64,000 bases of DNA from Cenococcum geophilum 1.58 (Eukaryota > Ascomycota > Dothideomycetes > Gloniales > Gloniaceae): contig KV748216.1 in the NCBI GenBank assembly GCA_001692895.1, forward strand, positions 806,001-870,000. Reading direction: 5' to 3'. Positions 47,467 through 61,917 of this stretch are shown here, one piece after another. A program made the position numbers and the translations under genes. Numbering within the stretch: position 1 is the first letter of the stretch; each line of letters starts with the position of its first letter. The notes under the pieces are model-generated. The model saw nothing but the letters and a program-made list of their open reading frames with translations, searched no databases and was not told the origin of the DNA.

Positions 47467-47773
47467 TCCTATGCGCGGTTATAAAAGGTGCTCCTTTTAC
47501 CGAGCCAACTAGAGGCTCTAGATTTAATCAACTCTTAGCAAATAAAGCTGTGGATTTAATCAATTAATTATAACCCAATATTATAGTAATAAAGCTTAGA
47601 TTTAATATATAATTCAACTCTATCGTGGCTTAATTCGATCTAGGTGTTCCTGTTAGTAAGGCCTATACGCGCAAGGTTTAATCACGATAGGAAGCCATAT
47701 AGATACTTCGTGTTAATGTTTTAGTGTTCGCGCACGGGCCATAATTAAAGGAGCACCTTGACCGCGCATGGGA
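47467..47773. mobile_element. 307-bp MITE with TA target duplication
   Basis: Left end TCCTATGCGCGGT and right end ACCGCGCATGGGA are complementary apart from one RIP-type change. The repeat extends over about 40 bp (AAGGTGCTCCTTT / AAAGGAGCACCTT). TA flanks both ends (47465-47466, 47774-47775). The interior has repeated AGATTTAATC/GGATTTAATC words and no ORF. It contains GTGTTCGCGCACGGGCC, shared with the 1574-1722 element. The TA target suggests mobilisation by a Tc1/mariner-type transposase elsewhere. Confidence 0.75.
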
Positions 47774-50700
47774 TACCCCCTACTAGTTATTAAAGGCGAA
47801 TTAGATAACAGCGGAGCCCTTTTTTTTACGCTAAAAGCTATAGGTAATATAAATACTATAGCAGCGAAATAACTCTAATATTAGGAAATTCCTTAAGGTA
47901 TAGGTTATAGAGGATGTTAATAGTAGATTAGGTAGCCTCTATATTAGTTAGTAAATCTTATTACTATATTCTACTTTAGAATAAGCAAAGGTTTATATAG
48001 CCCTTTAATTAACTAGTTATATATTAGTAGGGAATATTTCCTTAATAGAACTTATCTAAGAACTTAATGCACTACTTAGGCAGCTATATTTTAATAAGTT
48101 TAACCACTTTACCTTTATAGAGAAGGTTAACTTCTTTTAAGTATTAGAAAAAATTTAATTAACTACTCCTATATAGACTGCTCTGCTTAAAAAGCTTATA
48201 AGTAATTAATACTAGGGCTAGAGCAGTTATAAAGGGTTAGGCAATTCTAAGATAGTCTAATAGTAGTTATATTTAATTACTTCTATTTTTCATAGGAGTC
48301 GTATATAGTATACTGCTAATTTCTTTATAAAAATATTAGGAATCTACCTATTTAGAAGTAGTATTAAGCGTTAAGTTATTAAGATATTAGCTAGGCTAGG
48401 TCTCTATAATAGTTATAAATATATTAATTAATACCTTATAGATATTGCTAATAATATAAAAGGAAATTTAACCCCTTAGCCTATATTTTATATAGCTAAC
48501 TAATAAAAAAAATAAGCTACTAAGCCTTATAGTTAATCCTTAAGCGCTACTAGTCTATAATAACTTTAATTTTAAAAACAACGTTAGATATTAAGTGCTT
48601 AGGTCTTTTAGAATAAAAATATATAATATAACTACTATACTTCTTATCCTTTATCCTAAGATTCTAACTACTAACCTTAAGTAGTTAATATTTAACCCGT
48701 TATAACCGCTTCTTTTTAATAATATTATCTTATCTTTAGGTCTTTAATAGGACTATATCTTATAGTAGTTATTAATATACTTTATTATAACTATTATCCG
48801 CAAGCTTTATTTATAAGTAGTTAAATATATTTTTAGCAGTAAGCTAGGTCTTTTTCCTATAGTACTAAAGCTTAACCTACTATCTTCTTAAAAGACTGCT
48901 TTATAGTAGCTAGGTGCGATCTTTTATAATAAGGGTATAATTAAAGGTATATATAGTGTCTATTAGAATATCTAGATCTATAAACTTAGCCTTAAAAAGG
49001 ATAATAAGTTTGGCCATTTTACCTAGCGCCTTTAGCTCGCCTAGGGCAATTAAAAGACCGTTTAATATATTAGAAGCGTTAAAACTAAGTAGTCTCTTAC
49101 TAGTTAAGCTTTTAACTATTAAGACTAGTTACTTAGGCTACCTACGTTCTTTCATATCCTTTAAAGTTTCCTCTACCTTATAGTTTACACTTGCTAGGAA
49201 ATTCCTTCTAGCACTTACTTAAAGGCTATACTCCTTTATAATATTGGCTATTAAAACCGGTATAAAATCTTATAAAAGAATACTAAATTCTATTTTATTA
49301 AGCCATTAATTATATAAGGCTAAATAGCTTAAGTAGTCGCACTCTAGTATAATATATATAGCACTAAGGGGTAGTTCTAAGGGGTTAATAGTAAGGAAAA
49401 TAATAGGAAAGAGTCCTATAATAATACTATTATACAGCTAACTTTATTTTAATTTCTTAAGTTAATTAAGCGTATATAATAATAAGCATTTACCTACTCT
49501 GCTTAGACTAGTTAAGGGTAGAATAATAAGGAGTTTTTTAGTATGTATTAGTATCTCTAATAGGTTAAAGCTTTTATAGTTCTACAATATGCTATCTATT
49601 ATAGCAATATTAGTTTAATCCGCCGACTTATTAATTTACTCTCTATCTAGTTCTATAGGGTTAAGTAGTTACGGTACAGGTATAAGATGCTTTATTTTTA
49701 ATAGCTTCTTATAGATTAGATCGCGACTACTAAGCTTTAATAATTAATTTTTATATTAAGTTTAGTAAATCTAGCAGGTTAACCAAATACCTTTAAAGTA
49801 ATTAATCTTGCCCTAAAGTATATTAACTACTACTATACTATTAACATAAAACTATATAAGAACTCTACTTATAATATTAAAAAGACATTTAAATGGGTTA
49901 CGCTTGCTAGTTTATATATTTCTTAACTACATACTATACTAGAGACTTTATTTAGTTAAAGAGCCAATTCTAAATATAGTAAAAAGTTAGCACTTACTAA
50001 TATATTTAGTCTTATATACTATCTCTAGGCTAAGGGTTATATATATATCTAAGCAGTTAATAGTAATTATAACGGTTAATTTAAGTCTACTAATATTTTT
50101 ACTAATAGTATAGAGCTTTTTAAAGAAAGATTTACTTATATAATCTTTAAAATATTACTATACCTAATAAGATTATTTCTATTTCATCTAAAGATAAGGA
50201 GTAATCTACTACTGCTACTAAGTTATTAGCACTTAGAGATTATATAAAGGCAATTAATAATATATTTTATACTAAAAATAAAGGTTATTAACTACTTTAC
50301 TTTAACTTCACTTAACTTAACTGCTATACTTTACCCCCTCGACCCCTTAACTACCTATTTAGCTTATCGTTTACTACTCCCCTAACTACTTATTTAGCTT
50401 ATTATTAACTACTTCTTTTATAACTACTAGTTAAAGACTGCCCTTATTTTTACTCTCTTTACCTTATTTATTATAGTTAATAACTACTTACTAACTCCTT
50501 ACTTCTTATAGTTTACCCCTTTAAGTTACTACATGGTTCGTACCTAATATCTCTTATATTATTATCTTAAAAAAAACCGTCTTACTAACTGCTTATAGTA
50601 GATTACTTATTATAGTTAGTATTTATAATCCTAATAGCTTCGCTAGCTATCCTAACTCCTTTCTTCCTAATATTAACTTTTTTAATATCCTCTATCTTAA

Positions 50701-52770
50701 CCTATTTAAGACATATACTACTAAGTTCTTAAAGTTACAGATTTAACAGCTATTACTTTACCTCTACCCTAATAGGCTTCGTGACTAGACTCCACCTAAG
50801 GGCGTAGATATAGTGACTCTAAATAATATTAAGGGCTAGTTAATAGGCACCTTTAATACTATTACTATAAATAGGTAGGCAGTAATCGCTTATATGGGTT
50901 AAGTAGGCTAGTAGTTAACCTAGGATATAAACCATAACCTAGTTAACCGCTATTAGCCTCTCTAATTATATACTATCTACTCCGGCTTCTTAAGTAGGCT
51001 AACTTAAATTAGCAGTAATAAGAGTAGTAAGGATGCTAGTAAATTAATTATAATTAGCAGTAATAAGAATAAGGGTAATACCGGCTAGGAGTAGTCTTAG
51101 TAGTCTTAGTAGTTGCGGTAGTTATAGCAGTTAAATAATAAGCAGTCCCTACTTTTTAGGGAGAGATAATAACGTCTATATGCCTTATAGGAGTTATAAT
51201 AGTCTAACCCTATTAAGCTATTAGATAACGAGGAGCTTACGCCTTTTAGGGAGAGGTAATAATAGCTATATACTTTCTCTGTAGGTCAAACATTAACTAG
51301 TAAAAGTACTCTAATATTAACTAGTTGTGGTTATAGTGCTTTAGCGTCTTATAGCGCAGCCTTAAGTACGTCTACTTAACTACTACTAGTCTATTTAATA
51401 GAGGAACGTTAGACCAATCTTCTTAATATAGTAAGTTATTAAGGTACTATTATAATTAGTATTATACGCGGGTTAACTACTTTAGCGTTCCTTCTACCTT
51501 AATATATAGTAGTGGCGAGTCTTAATACTTATAATTAACTGTTAAGTATAACCACTTAATCTATTCTCTAATAAGTTACTACTATACGGTAATATAATGC
51601 GCACGTTAATAATTTCCTTTAATAATATCTTAAGTCTTAGTTAACTGGTTAGCCGGTTTATTAGCAACTCTAAAAAATAGGTAGCTTAGTTTTTAGATTA
51701 GATAAAGCAGTATAATAATATACCTCCGCTAATAGATTAACTAGCTTCTCCTAACTTCTTAATTTAGCCACTCTCGCGTATATCTATAAATCCTCGCTTA
51801 AATCCTTAAACTCCCTCCTAATACTCTACTCCTTTAGCTTTAACCCCTTAAACTCCTTCCGTTATAACTTACCGGCCTTTTTCCTAGTAGTTTACTCCTT
51901 ATAATTAGGCTACTTAAAATCCTCTATTATTAACTACTTAGGCTCCTCCCTAATTAACCTATTAGCCTAGGCCTATATTTATAGACATATATAATAATAA
52001 GAAGTATATTTTATAAGCTGCCTAGGAATTGTGCATATAACTAGCAGATTATAGTTTAATAGATAGTTTAGTAGATAGGTCTATAGTTTTCTTTTTAGAA
52101 TAAATAAGCAGTAACATATAGCCTTTAGAATAGTTAAATAAATAGGCTAATTAATTTCTTAACTGCTTTCTAGTTTAATTTAATATAAAAGTTTACTTAG
52201 AGATTAACTACTTATACCCTACTAGTACGTAATAAAGGTAAACTATTTAGAAATACTAAGCCCTTCTTATTTATACCTCCCATATTCCTAAATATATAGC
52301 TTTTAATATTAATAACCGCTTACGCCCATCCTGCCTATTATTTCTTATCTCTTTACTATAGTTTTTTAATACTAGGCCGCTAATATTTTTACTAATAAGT
52401 GCTAACCTTAACCGCCTATACGAGATAGAAGCTATACCCTTTAAACCCAGTTATATCTTATTAGTAGTAAAATCTACAGTTTTTACCCTTCTTTTCCTAC
52501 CTCTATAAGTTTTACTACTAGGAATTATAGGTAGTTCTAAGCTAGGCTCTATACTATTAGTTAGCGAGGCAGTCTATAAGTCCACTGGTTAAGTCTCCGG
52601 CACTATTAGTTAAGTCTTTAATATTAGTAGTTTAGTCTCTAGCACTACGCTCTTACTACTCTATAATTTTAGTTTCTATAACTACTTGTATTTAATTTCT
52701 TACTACTATAACTAGTATAAACTACTATAACCTTATCCTAGTAACTGGTTATACTATAGTGGGGGGGGGG
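47774..52770. other. Five kilobases of decayed AT-rich sequence without an identified gene
   Basis: No LTR pair, long inverted repeat or known domain was recognised. The plus ORF at 48956-49183 is antisense to a more protein-like minus frame (LGKMAKLIILFKAKFIDLDI), which may be a relic of unknown origin. From 50600 to 52300 the minus strand has scattered readable pieces. A run of ten G lies at 52761-52770. Confidence 0.4.
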
Positions 52771-53190
52771 TAGTATACTATACTAGTTAAGAGGAGATAG
52801 AGTAACTCCTCTAGCTAAAGATAGCACCGCTATTAAGAAAGGGGATTTTAATACTAAGCTAAATAAGTGTATATAGTTCTCTATAAGCTTCTTCTACTAT
52901 AATACAACTAGTAAAGCAGTCTTATTATTAATTTTGGTTTATTTTTCTACAACCTATACCCTTTATTTATTAGCTATAAGCTTACTATTACTAGCGCTAC
53001 TAGCTATAGGTAATAAGTTACTAGTGCTAGATACTAGTTTCTTAGGTTTCTTAAACTTTAACTACTTAGCTAGTATACTATCTACATTCTAGCAAAGAAA
53101 CTAAACTAGCTGCTCCCCTTAAGCTATAGTATACTTTTATTTATCTAATAGGAAATGCTTACGGAGATCTTCTATAGTTTATATTAGAAA
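52771..53190 (-). pseudogene. C-terminal part of the RecQ-like helicase relic, left of G4
   Basis: With G4 and one CTTAG copy removed, the minus-strand helicase frame at 62375 joins this segment. It reads RALIRLS*L, then LSF*YKL*KISVSISY, with stops only at Gln-type positions. Another frame here (LRKHFLLDK, ILAK*LKFKKPKKL) is also readable, so the exact ancestral frame or an intron is uncertain. The end of the gene is not defined. Confidence 0.5.
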
Positions 53191-53195
53191 CTTAG

Positions 53196-53616
53196 TATTA
53201 CGGACCTTATATTAACAGTAGTTAAACTACTAAGGAGAGATATAAACAGACTAGTGGTAGAAGTATAGGAGGTGCTAAAAGTAGTTAAACTATAGGATAA
53301 GGGGTAGCTAAGTTATATAATAAGTTACGAGAGAAGATCTGTTAATCTATTAGATCTATAAGATCTGCTTATATACCTTACGTACCTTATATACTTTATA
53401 TACTTAGTATTTCTTAGGCGCAGTATTATATATTTAAAGGACTACAGTCCTTACCTAGATAGTTCTCTTCTTTATAGTAAATCTTAGAATATAATTAGAG
53501 TTAATCTATTAGGCAACTACTCTACTAGTTATTATTACGTTATTAACTTTTTATTTACCTATATCCCCAGCCTATTAATAAGTTTACCGTAGTTTTTACT
53601 ATAAGGCTTTATTATA
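53196..53616 (+). repeat. G4 LTR 1 (421 bp)
   Basis: Starts TATTACGGACC (ancestral TGTTACGGACC) and ends AAGGCTTTATTATA. Followed 41 bp later by the gag ATG. Confidence 0.9.
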
Positions 53617-53657
53617 TATTTACTACTAGGGTTATAGTATTAATAAAGTTAAATAAT

Positions 53658-56600
53658 ATGCTATTAAAAGTAGTAGTTATAACGGCGTCTATAGTAGCAA
53701 CTACCTTAGGGTTAAGTAATAACACTAGTATAGCAGATACTAACTTATAACTAGTTACGGTTAGGCACTTATAAGTAATAGTTAATTAATAGATAATAAT
53801 AGGATACTTAAAGAACGAATTAACGGGATAGGAGTAGTAAAGATTAAGCTATTATCCATTAAGCGATTTTTAGGGGAGAAGTTAAAACTTAAAGGATTCC
53901 TTATATAAACATACTTTAAGGTTATATAAGAGGGAGTAAAGCTAGTAACAGCTATAGACTAAATATCCTATGTAGAACTATTCCTAACGGGAAGGGCACT
54001 TAAGTAGTTTAAGCCTTATTTTACGGAGATATAGGAAAATAGTATAGTAACTACTAACTAAAAAGTATAATATATGTTTGCTAGTTAGAATAGGTTTATA
54101 GAGCATTTAATGTAAATATTTAGAGACTTAAAGGCAACTACTATAGTAAAAAGAAAGCTTTAAAACCTAGTATAACAAACCTTAGTAATTAAGTATATAA
54201 TATAGTTTTAAATATTAGTAATATAGGTTAAATGGAATAATAAAGCGCTTATAGTATAATATAAATAGGGACTTAAAGCGAAAGTCTAGGACGTAATTAT
54301 CTTAATAAAAGATATAGATACCCTAAAAAAACTAATTAACTAAGCTATTAAGATTAATAATAGGATCTACTAGAGGGAATAAACTAAGAAGGGTTAAAAT
54401 AGAGTTTTATAGTTATATAAGGCGTAAAGTACGTAATAATAAAGTTAAAGTTAGAAACTATAGTATAGTATAGACCTAATAGATCTAAGCAGTACTAAAG
54501 AATTTAGAAAGTAAAATAAGAAGCTATAGAAACCTAAAGGTTAAGGATTAAGTAATTATAGGACTAAAGAATAGAGGCTAAACTAGGGATCTTAGTAGTA
54601 GAAGACGTTTAGGCGGACTCTATAGTAAGAAAAATGGTTTAAAAAAGGAGCTTATATAAATTACAAAAAATAAAGTTATTTTATTAAAGACTATAAAAGT
54701 AGTTAGAGTTATTATATAGTAAAAGGAATAAGACTAGCGGGCAATATATATATATAAAGGGATAATAATATACTATAAGGAATAAAAGAATATTTAATTA
54801 AGAGTTTTGCGTTTTATTATAATAACATATACTAAATTTATAAGGACGCTAAGTATAGTGTAAGTTATTAGCTATAGAAGCTAAAAATACTAAAGTTTAA
54901 AGGAACTAATAAACTATCTTATAGATTAGATATTAAGGACGATAAATTTAATATAGGTAAAGTATTTAATAATAATAGGGTAATAAAGATAGCTTACTAG
55001 GAGCATATAAACCTTAAAGAAGTTATAATAAAAGTAAAGACTAAAACCACTATAGAATAAGGGTTAGTAATAGAAATTATAACACTATTAGATACAGCAG
55101 CTATTACTTTATAAAATAGAAGAAAAAATGTTTTAAAAAAAGGATTAAGTAAATAGATAACTACTAGTGCTAATTTACTACTTAATAAAGGCAAAAATCT
55201 ATAGGCTTAAGATTCTTAAAAAGCGATAAGATATATTTAAGGACCTATAATAAACAAAACTAATAGAGTAGAGTAATAGCTTAGTTTAGTAGTATATAAA
55301 TAAGCTTAGGACGAAGTTTTCTAAAGGTATAAGATTCTTAAGACAAGATAAGAATACTATAAAAGCTTAGTTAGATTAAGGCTAGAGCTAAGCTTAAGAA
55401 AGAAATAAGCTTAGGATTAAGAGTTTTATAAAACTAAAAATTTAATATATAAATAAGGACTATTAAGAAAATTAATACTAAGATTAAAAAGTAAGAGGAC
55501 TTTAAGGATTTACTTATAAGGTAAAAAATAAAAGAAACTATAAAGGAATTTAGATAGAAAATCCTTATATAGTAAGAATAGAAACTAGACTAGAGATTTA
55601 GTATACTAGGTTATATAAGGGATAGAGTACCTATATAAAGAATAACTAATAGGCCTAAGATAGGCACGCTAAGAGTAAAATAGCTTACTAAACTAGAATA
55701 AGAAGAGGATTTAAAAATCCTAATTAGGTTTAAAAAGCAATATATAAAAGGCTATTATAATATAGTAATAAGAAGATACTTCCTTACGGATAAGCTATAT
55801 ATACTCTAATAGCTATACTAAAAGTAGTATAAATAGCGATATAATAATAAGTAGGAAAATTTATATATATGGTTAAATAAGCGAGTTATTTAAGACTACC
55901 CTATTATGGAAAAAGCTATAAATTATATTAAGGGAGCCTTAATTATAATATCTAGGGATCTAGAGGAATAATTAGAGGACTAGAAAAGTAAAAGGCGAAT
56001 TTTAGTACTTATAAATAAAGTTATAACGTTTAGATTAATATAATAAAGGTTTAAACTTAAGGATAAAGATAAGTTAAGAGTTAACCTAAAGCACCTAGCG
56101 TATTATACGCTATTATAGATAATATATATAAGATATATAAGAATCTAAAAAAAGAGTTAGAAGTACCCTATAAGGATATATTAGGCGCTAAATAAGTAAT
56201 AGTATAAAAATACTAGGTATATACGGATAGTATTTAATAGAAGTTTAGGAGTTAGGAGACTTAATACTTTAACTAGAAAGATTTCTTATAGAAGAATACC
56301 TTAATGAATAATAGTAGTAGGAATACCTAGAGAATATATATCTATAGTATATTAAAGATAAAAAGTAAACTAGGTATTAGCTAAAGAGCAAGCTAAGTAT
56401 AATAGGATTAAGTAGCTAATAATTAAAAAAAGTAGAGGCTTATAGAATTAGAGGGAGCTAGTAGTAAAACCTTAGACCCTTAAAGGAATTTAAGGACAAT
56501 ACCTAAATTTATAAGTTAATTAGTAAAATTAATAGTTTAAAGCGCTAATAGACGGTAAAGTAATAAGAAACTATATCTTACTAAGAGTAGTTAAGAAAAT

Positions 56601-59600
56601 AGGATTACCTTATAGATAAAAGGAGCAACTTTACCTATCAGTTATAATTTTAGGAGATCTAATAACCTATAGAGGAGGGATTATTAATCTTAAAACAGGA
56701 CCTATTTAGATAACTATTAAAGAAAGATAAATTAAGATGTTTTTTACTATCCTACTATTAAGATAAAATAAGGCAGTATTAGGTATACCTTAATTATAGG
56801 AGTATAATTTAAAGATTAATTAGGTTATAGGTTAGGTTAATATTAAAGATACTTAATACCGCAAAATATAATAATAAACTAAGATAATATAGTACTAAGT
56901 TAGAGTAATATATAAAGAGACTAAGCGAGGCTTAAGTTATATATTAAAGAGATACTATAAGTATAGTAAGAAACTATAAAGCTTAAAAAGTAAAAAGCTG
57001 GTAGATTATATAGTATAGAACTATAAAATAGAGTTAGAACTAGAAATAAGTTTAAGGTTCTTTTTAACTTATAAGCTTACTTAAGAGGAGTTAAAAGTAC
57101 TTAAAGAGTTTGTCTAGGAGAACTTATAAAAGGGATATATTAAACCATTATAGTTATTAATAGGATCTCCAGTATTATTTATACTAAAGAAAAACGGAAA
57201 GCTTAGGCTATATATTAACTATAGATAGTTAAATAGTATTACTTAAAAGGATAGGTATCCTTTACCCTTAATTAGCGAAATTTAAGATAGGATAGGTAAT
57301 ATATAAATCTTTATAAAGATAGATCTAAGATAGGCGTACTATTAGATTAGAATTAAGGAAGGCAGCCTTTAGGTTAAAGGAAGGACTATATAAGCTATTA
57401 GTTATACAATTTAGGTTAATAAATATACTAGCGATATTCTAAAAGAGAATTAATAGTGTGTTAGGAGAATACCTTAATAAGTTTATTATAGTATACCTTA
57501 ATATTATTGTCGGTATTACCCGGGATACTGCAATTGCAATACGTGTGGTTCTGGTTCTTGGTTTATTCGTATCTGTCGTCGTCTACTAAAAGAGAAAGAA
57601 AGGGGTAGTAAAGGTCGGGCTATCTATCGGGCCGTAGGCAGTTAGGTGACCTGCGCTACGTATACAGCCCCTACCGCATACACTCTACGCCATTTATCTA
57701 ATAACAATATTTATAACCTCTACTCATACAGACAATTATTATTATCTACTTAATAACTAAGGAAGAATATAGGGAATACGTTAAATAGGTTTTAAAGAGA
57801 CTATAAGAAGAATAAATGCTAGTAGCAATTAAGAAATACGAGTTCTTTACTAGGAAAACCAATTTTATTAAATTTATTATTAAACTAGGTTATATTAGTA
57901 TAGACCTAAAGAAGATTAAAGCTATAGTAAGTTGGCAAAAACTAGAAAACGTAATGTAGTTAAGGTTATTTTTAGGGTTTTATAACTACTATAGGAGGTT
58001 TATAATATAATAGTTTAAAAATATTAAACCGTTTATTAAGCTTATAAAGAAAAAGGAACTATAGGCATAGGGAGATAAGTAAAAGAAGTTGTTTAAGAGA
58101 CTTAAGGAGTTATATACCTAGGAGCTAATCCTTAAGATTTATTAACTAGGACTAGATATAGTTATAAAAATAAATATATTAAACTTTATATTAAAAGCGT
58201 ATTTATTATAGAGGTATAAAAATATATAGCACCTAGTAGTATACTATAGTTGAAAAATAACACTACTGGAACTAAACTATAACATCTATAATAAGGGGTT
58301 ATTAGGTATAGTTACAGTACTAAAGAAATAGAGAGCATTCTTATAAGGCGTAGAGAAACTATTTATAGTTAAGACGGATTATAAGAACTTAATAGGGTTC
58401 TTACTAATAAAAGAGCTTAACTATTAGGAGTAATGCTACGCAAATATAAGGATAGATTAATTAGATATAATTACCCTAAGCTAGTAGCAACTTAAGAGGA
58501 TAATAAACTAAGAAGAGTCTATAAGATACTAAAAAGCTTTTAGGTTTAAAAGATTTTAAAAATATAGCTAGAAGATCTATAGATAGATATATATAAAAAC
58601 TAAGAAGTATTGCAGAACATTTTATAGAAGATTTTTATAAGGGACTAACCTAAAGACACAATGGAGTAATAGGCTTAGTATTAAGACTTTAAGAAGAATA
58701 TATTATTAACGGAATTTAAGGCATTATTAGAAAAGCAATAAAGGAGTATCTAGATTGCTAAAGAAATAAACTAATAAGGTATAAGCTATATAAAGAGCTA
58801 TAACCTATTAAAATACTAGAGAGACTATAGGAGGTTATATTATAGGACTTTATTATTAAGTTACTAAAGTTATAAGATCTTATTACCAGATAAGAGCATA
58901 ATATAATCCTTATAATAATAGATAAGTTAACTAAATAGGGCTACTTTATAGCATATATAGAAGAAATCTTAGTAAAAGACGTCGCTAGAATCTATATTAA
59001 GGAAGTATTTATAAGATATAGAGCACTAAGTAAAAGTATATCGGATAGGGATTTAAGATTTATAGCAGTATTCTAAAAGGTATTTTTAGCGGAATAAGGG
59101 GTTTGTATAATAATATTAATAGTATATTACCTATAGATAGACGGTTAAATAAAAAAGATTAAATTAAACGCTAGAATAGTATCTAAGATATTATATTAAT
59201 TACGTATAGAATAATTAGGTATTATTATTACTAGTTATATAGTTTATATATAATATAATACTATAGGAAGGAATAGGCATATTACTATTTAAGGCAAATT
59301 ATAGATATAAGCTAAAAATATTATTGTTACTATAATAAGCGAAGAAAATAAGTAGTATAGCTAAAGAAAGAATAAAGACACTAATAAATCTTTATATAGA
59401 CCTTATAGAATTAGCAAAAATAGTATAAGAAAAGATAAAAAGGTACTATAACGCTAAAAGATCTAAGGGACTAGATCTTAAGGAGGGGGATAAAGTATAG
59501 CTACTATATAAAAATTTTAAAAGTTAATAACTAAGTAAGAAGTTAAACTACGTTAAACTAGGACCTTTTAAAATTATATAAAGGATTTTACTAGTTATAT

Positions 59601-59900
59601 TTAAGTTAAACCTATAGCTAAAATAAAGATCCACCCTATATAATATATTATAATGCTAAAGCCAATATATAGGAATATTAAGCCATTAATTTACGAAGTA
59701 GATACGTATAGAGGGTAAGAAGAAAACAAATAGTAAGTTTTAAAGATTATTAGTTATAAGGATGTTAATAATAAAATATAGTATAAGTTTAAGTAGATAG
59801 GCTATAATAAGACTACCTAGGAGCTACTATAGAACTTAAAAAACGCTATAGAAAAGGTATAGGAGTATTAGAAGAAACCGGGTTAGGTAATATTAAGAAG
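53658..59900 (+). pseudogene. G4 gag-pol, RIP-degraded and split by a solo LTR
   Basis: The gag ATG is at 53658, with the family opening MLLKVVVITASIVATTLGLS. The minus ORF 54997-55194 is antisense noise. RT: FILKKNGKLRLYINYR*LNS near 57178, with the catalytic YLDD-type motif at 57490-57505 immediately interrupted by the 227-bp solo LTR (57508-57734). RNase H is about 58140-58420, the integrase core about 58900-59170, and the chromodomain about 59755-59840. Domain order equals G1 and G3. Stops are of RIP type. Confidence 0.86.
57508..57734 (+). mobile_element. Solo LTR (227 bp), not RIP-mutated, in the G4 reverse transcriptase
   Basis: Starts TGTCGGTATTACCC and ends CATACAGACA, with perfect 5-bp duplication ATTAT on each side (57503-57507, 57735-57739). 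Removing it restores an alignment with G1 around the RT catalytic site without length change. GC is about 48% and CpA sites are intact, in contrast to the flanking RT. No full copy of this family is in the window. It must have inserted as a complete LTR element and recombined to a solo LTR, or been mobilised in trans. Confidence 0.85.
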
Positions 59901-60641
59901 GAGCTAAAAATAAAGGGATTAGTTAAGGGTAATAGACGAGCCGGATTATTTAAGGGATCCACCACTAGTATATTAGTTGTTTCCGCCTTATCTTAATTAG
60001 AATCCTTTTTAGCCTCCTTAGCCTTAAGCTTACGAAGACCATACTTTACTAGGCGGTACTCTTTAAAGCGCACCTTTTTATAACCCTTTTTAAGACGGAT
60101 TAACTAAGCAAAAGTAGTCTAATAAAGCTTAAATACGCGACACTAGGCTTCTAAGAGACGAGTAGACTTTTTAAAGAAACGATGGAGTTTATTATAAGCC
60201 GTAATAAGAGAAGCCTTAAGCTTCTTAGCCTTAGATTAAACACGGAACCCTATAGCAGATTAAATAAGGAAGTTAGAGACTTTAAAGACTAATAAAACGC
60301 GTATACTTAGCGTTAGAAACGGATTAAACATTATAAGACAACCTTATATTTAATTTCGTACACTTAGTATAGAAAGAAGGTTAGCAATTAGATGGAGCCG
60401 CGATTATAATATATACTAACTTCTTCTCTATATAATAGGAATAAGACGGTATAACTTTACTAAAAGAAAGGATCTTAAGCACCACGTAATTACAATAATT
60501 AGTAGATAAGGAAGAAGTTGCCTTAGGTATAATAAATAATAATAAAGGTTATTAAATTAAAGACGGGAATGCCATACCTCTAATAGACGACTTAGAGATA
60601 TAAGATATCTTTAAGGACGAAGATAAAGAGGAGAGGGATAG

Positions 60642-61062
60642 TATTATAGACCTTATATTAGTAGCAGTAGCACTACTAAGAAGAGATATAAACGGACTAG
60701 TAGTAGAAGCACGGGAGGTACTAAAACTAGTTAAATTATAGAATAAGGGATAGCTAAGTTATATAATAAGTTATAGAAGGAGATCTATTAATCTATGGGA
60801 TTTATAGGATCTGCCTATATACTTTACGTACCTTATATACCTTATATACTTAGTATTTCTTAGGCGCAGTATTATATATTTAAAGGACTATAGTCCCTAC
60901 CTAGATAGTTCTCTTCTTTATAGTAAATCTTAGAATATAATTAGAGTTAATCTATTAGGCAACTACTCCACTAATTAGTATTATATTATTAACTTCTTAT
61001 TTACCTATATACCCAGCCTATTAATAAGTCTACCGTAGTTCCTGCTATAAGGCTTTATTATA
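60642..61062 (+). repeat. G4 LTR 2 (421 bp, internal)
   Basis: Same length as LTR 1, starts TATTATAGACC, ends AAGGCTTTATTATA. Directly followed by a chromodomain-region sequence instead of a primer-binding site. Confidence 0.9.
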
Positions 61063-61917
61063 GTTAAGTAAATAAGCTATAATTAGACTACCTAGGAGCT
61101 ACTATAGAACCTAAAAAACGCCATAGGAAAGGTATAGGAGTATTAGAAGAAAAAGGGTTAGGTAATATTAAAAAGGAGCTAAAAATAAAGGGATTAGTTA
61201 AGGGTAATAGACGAGCTAGATTACCTAAGGAATCTACCATTAGCGTATTAGTTATTTCTACCTTATCTTAATTAGAATCCTTTTTAACCTCCTTAGCCTT
61301 AAGCTTATAAAGACCTTACTCTATAAGGCGGTACTTTTTAAAGCGTACCTTTTTATAACCCTTCTTAAGGCGGATTAACTAAGTAAACGTAGTTTAATAA
61401 AGCTTAAATACGTAACGCTAGGCTTTAAGGAGACGAGTGGATTCTTTAAAGGAATAATAAAGTTTATTATAAGCCGTAATAAAAAAGGCCTTAAGCTTTT
61501 TAACCTTAAATTAAATACCGGACCCTATAGTAGATTAGATAAAAAAAGTTAAAGACTTTAAAGATTAATAAGACGCGTATACTTAGTATTAGCGACGGAT
61601 TAAACATTATAAGATAATCTTATATTTAATTTTGTACACTTAGTCTATAAAGAAGGTTAGCGACTAAATAGAGCCGTAATTGTAATATATACTAACTTCT
61701 TCTCCATATAATAAGAATAAGACGGTATAACTTTACTAAGAGAGAGGATCTTAAGCACTACGCGATTATAACGATTAGTAAATAAGGATAAAGTTGCCTT
61801 AAGTATAATTAGGAATAATAAAGATCATTAAATTAAAAATGGGAATGCTATACCTCTAATAGATAACTTAGAGATACGATATATCTTTAAGGGCGAAGAT
61901 AAAGAGAAGGAGGATGG
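61063..61917 (+). pseudogene. Truncated second copy of the G4 internal region (chromodomain to 3' end)
   Basis: Aligns to 59786-60641 throughout. The primer-binding site, gag, protease, RT, RNase H and most of integrase are missing. The junction is exactly at the LTR end. Confidence 0.88.

Noticed and set aside
53191-61067. G4 as a simple two-LTR element ending at 61062
   Set aside because: Flanks CTTAG and GTTAA do not match; CTTAG recurs only after the third LTR at 62370.
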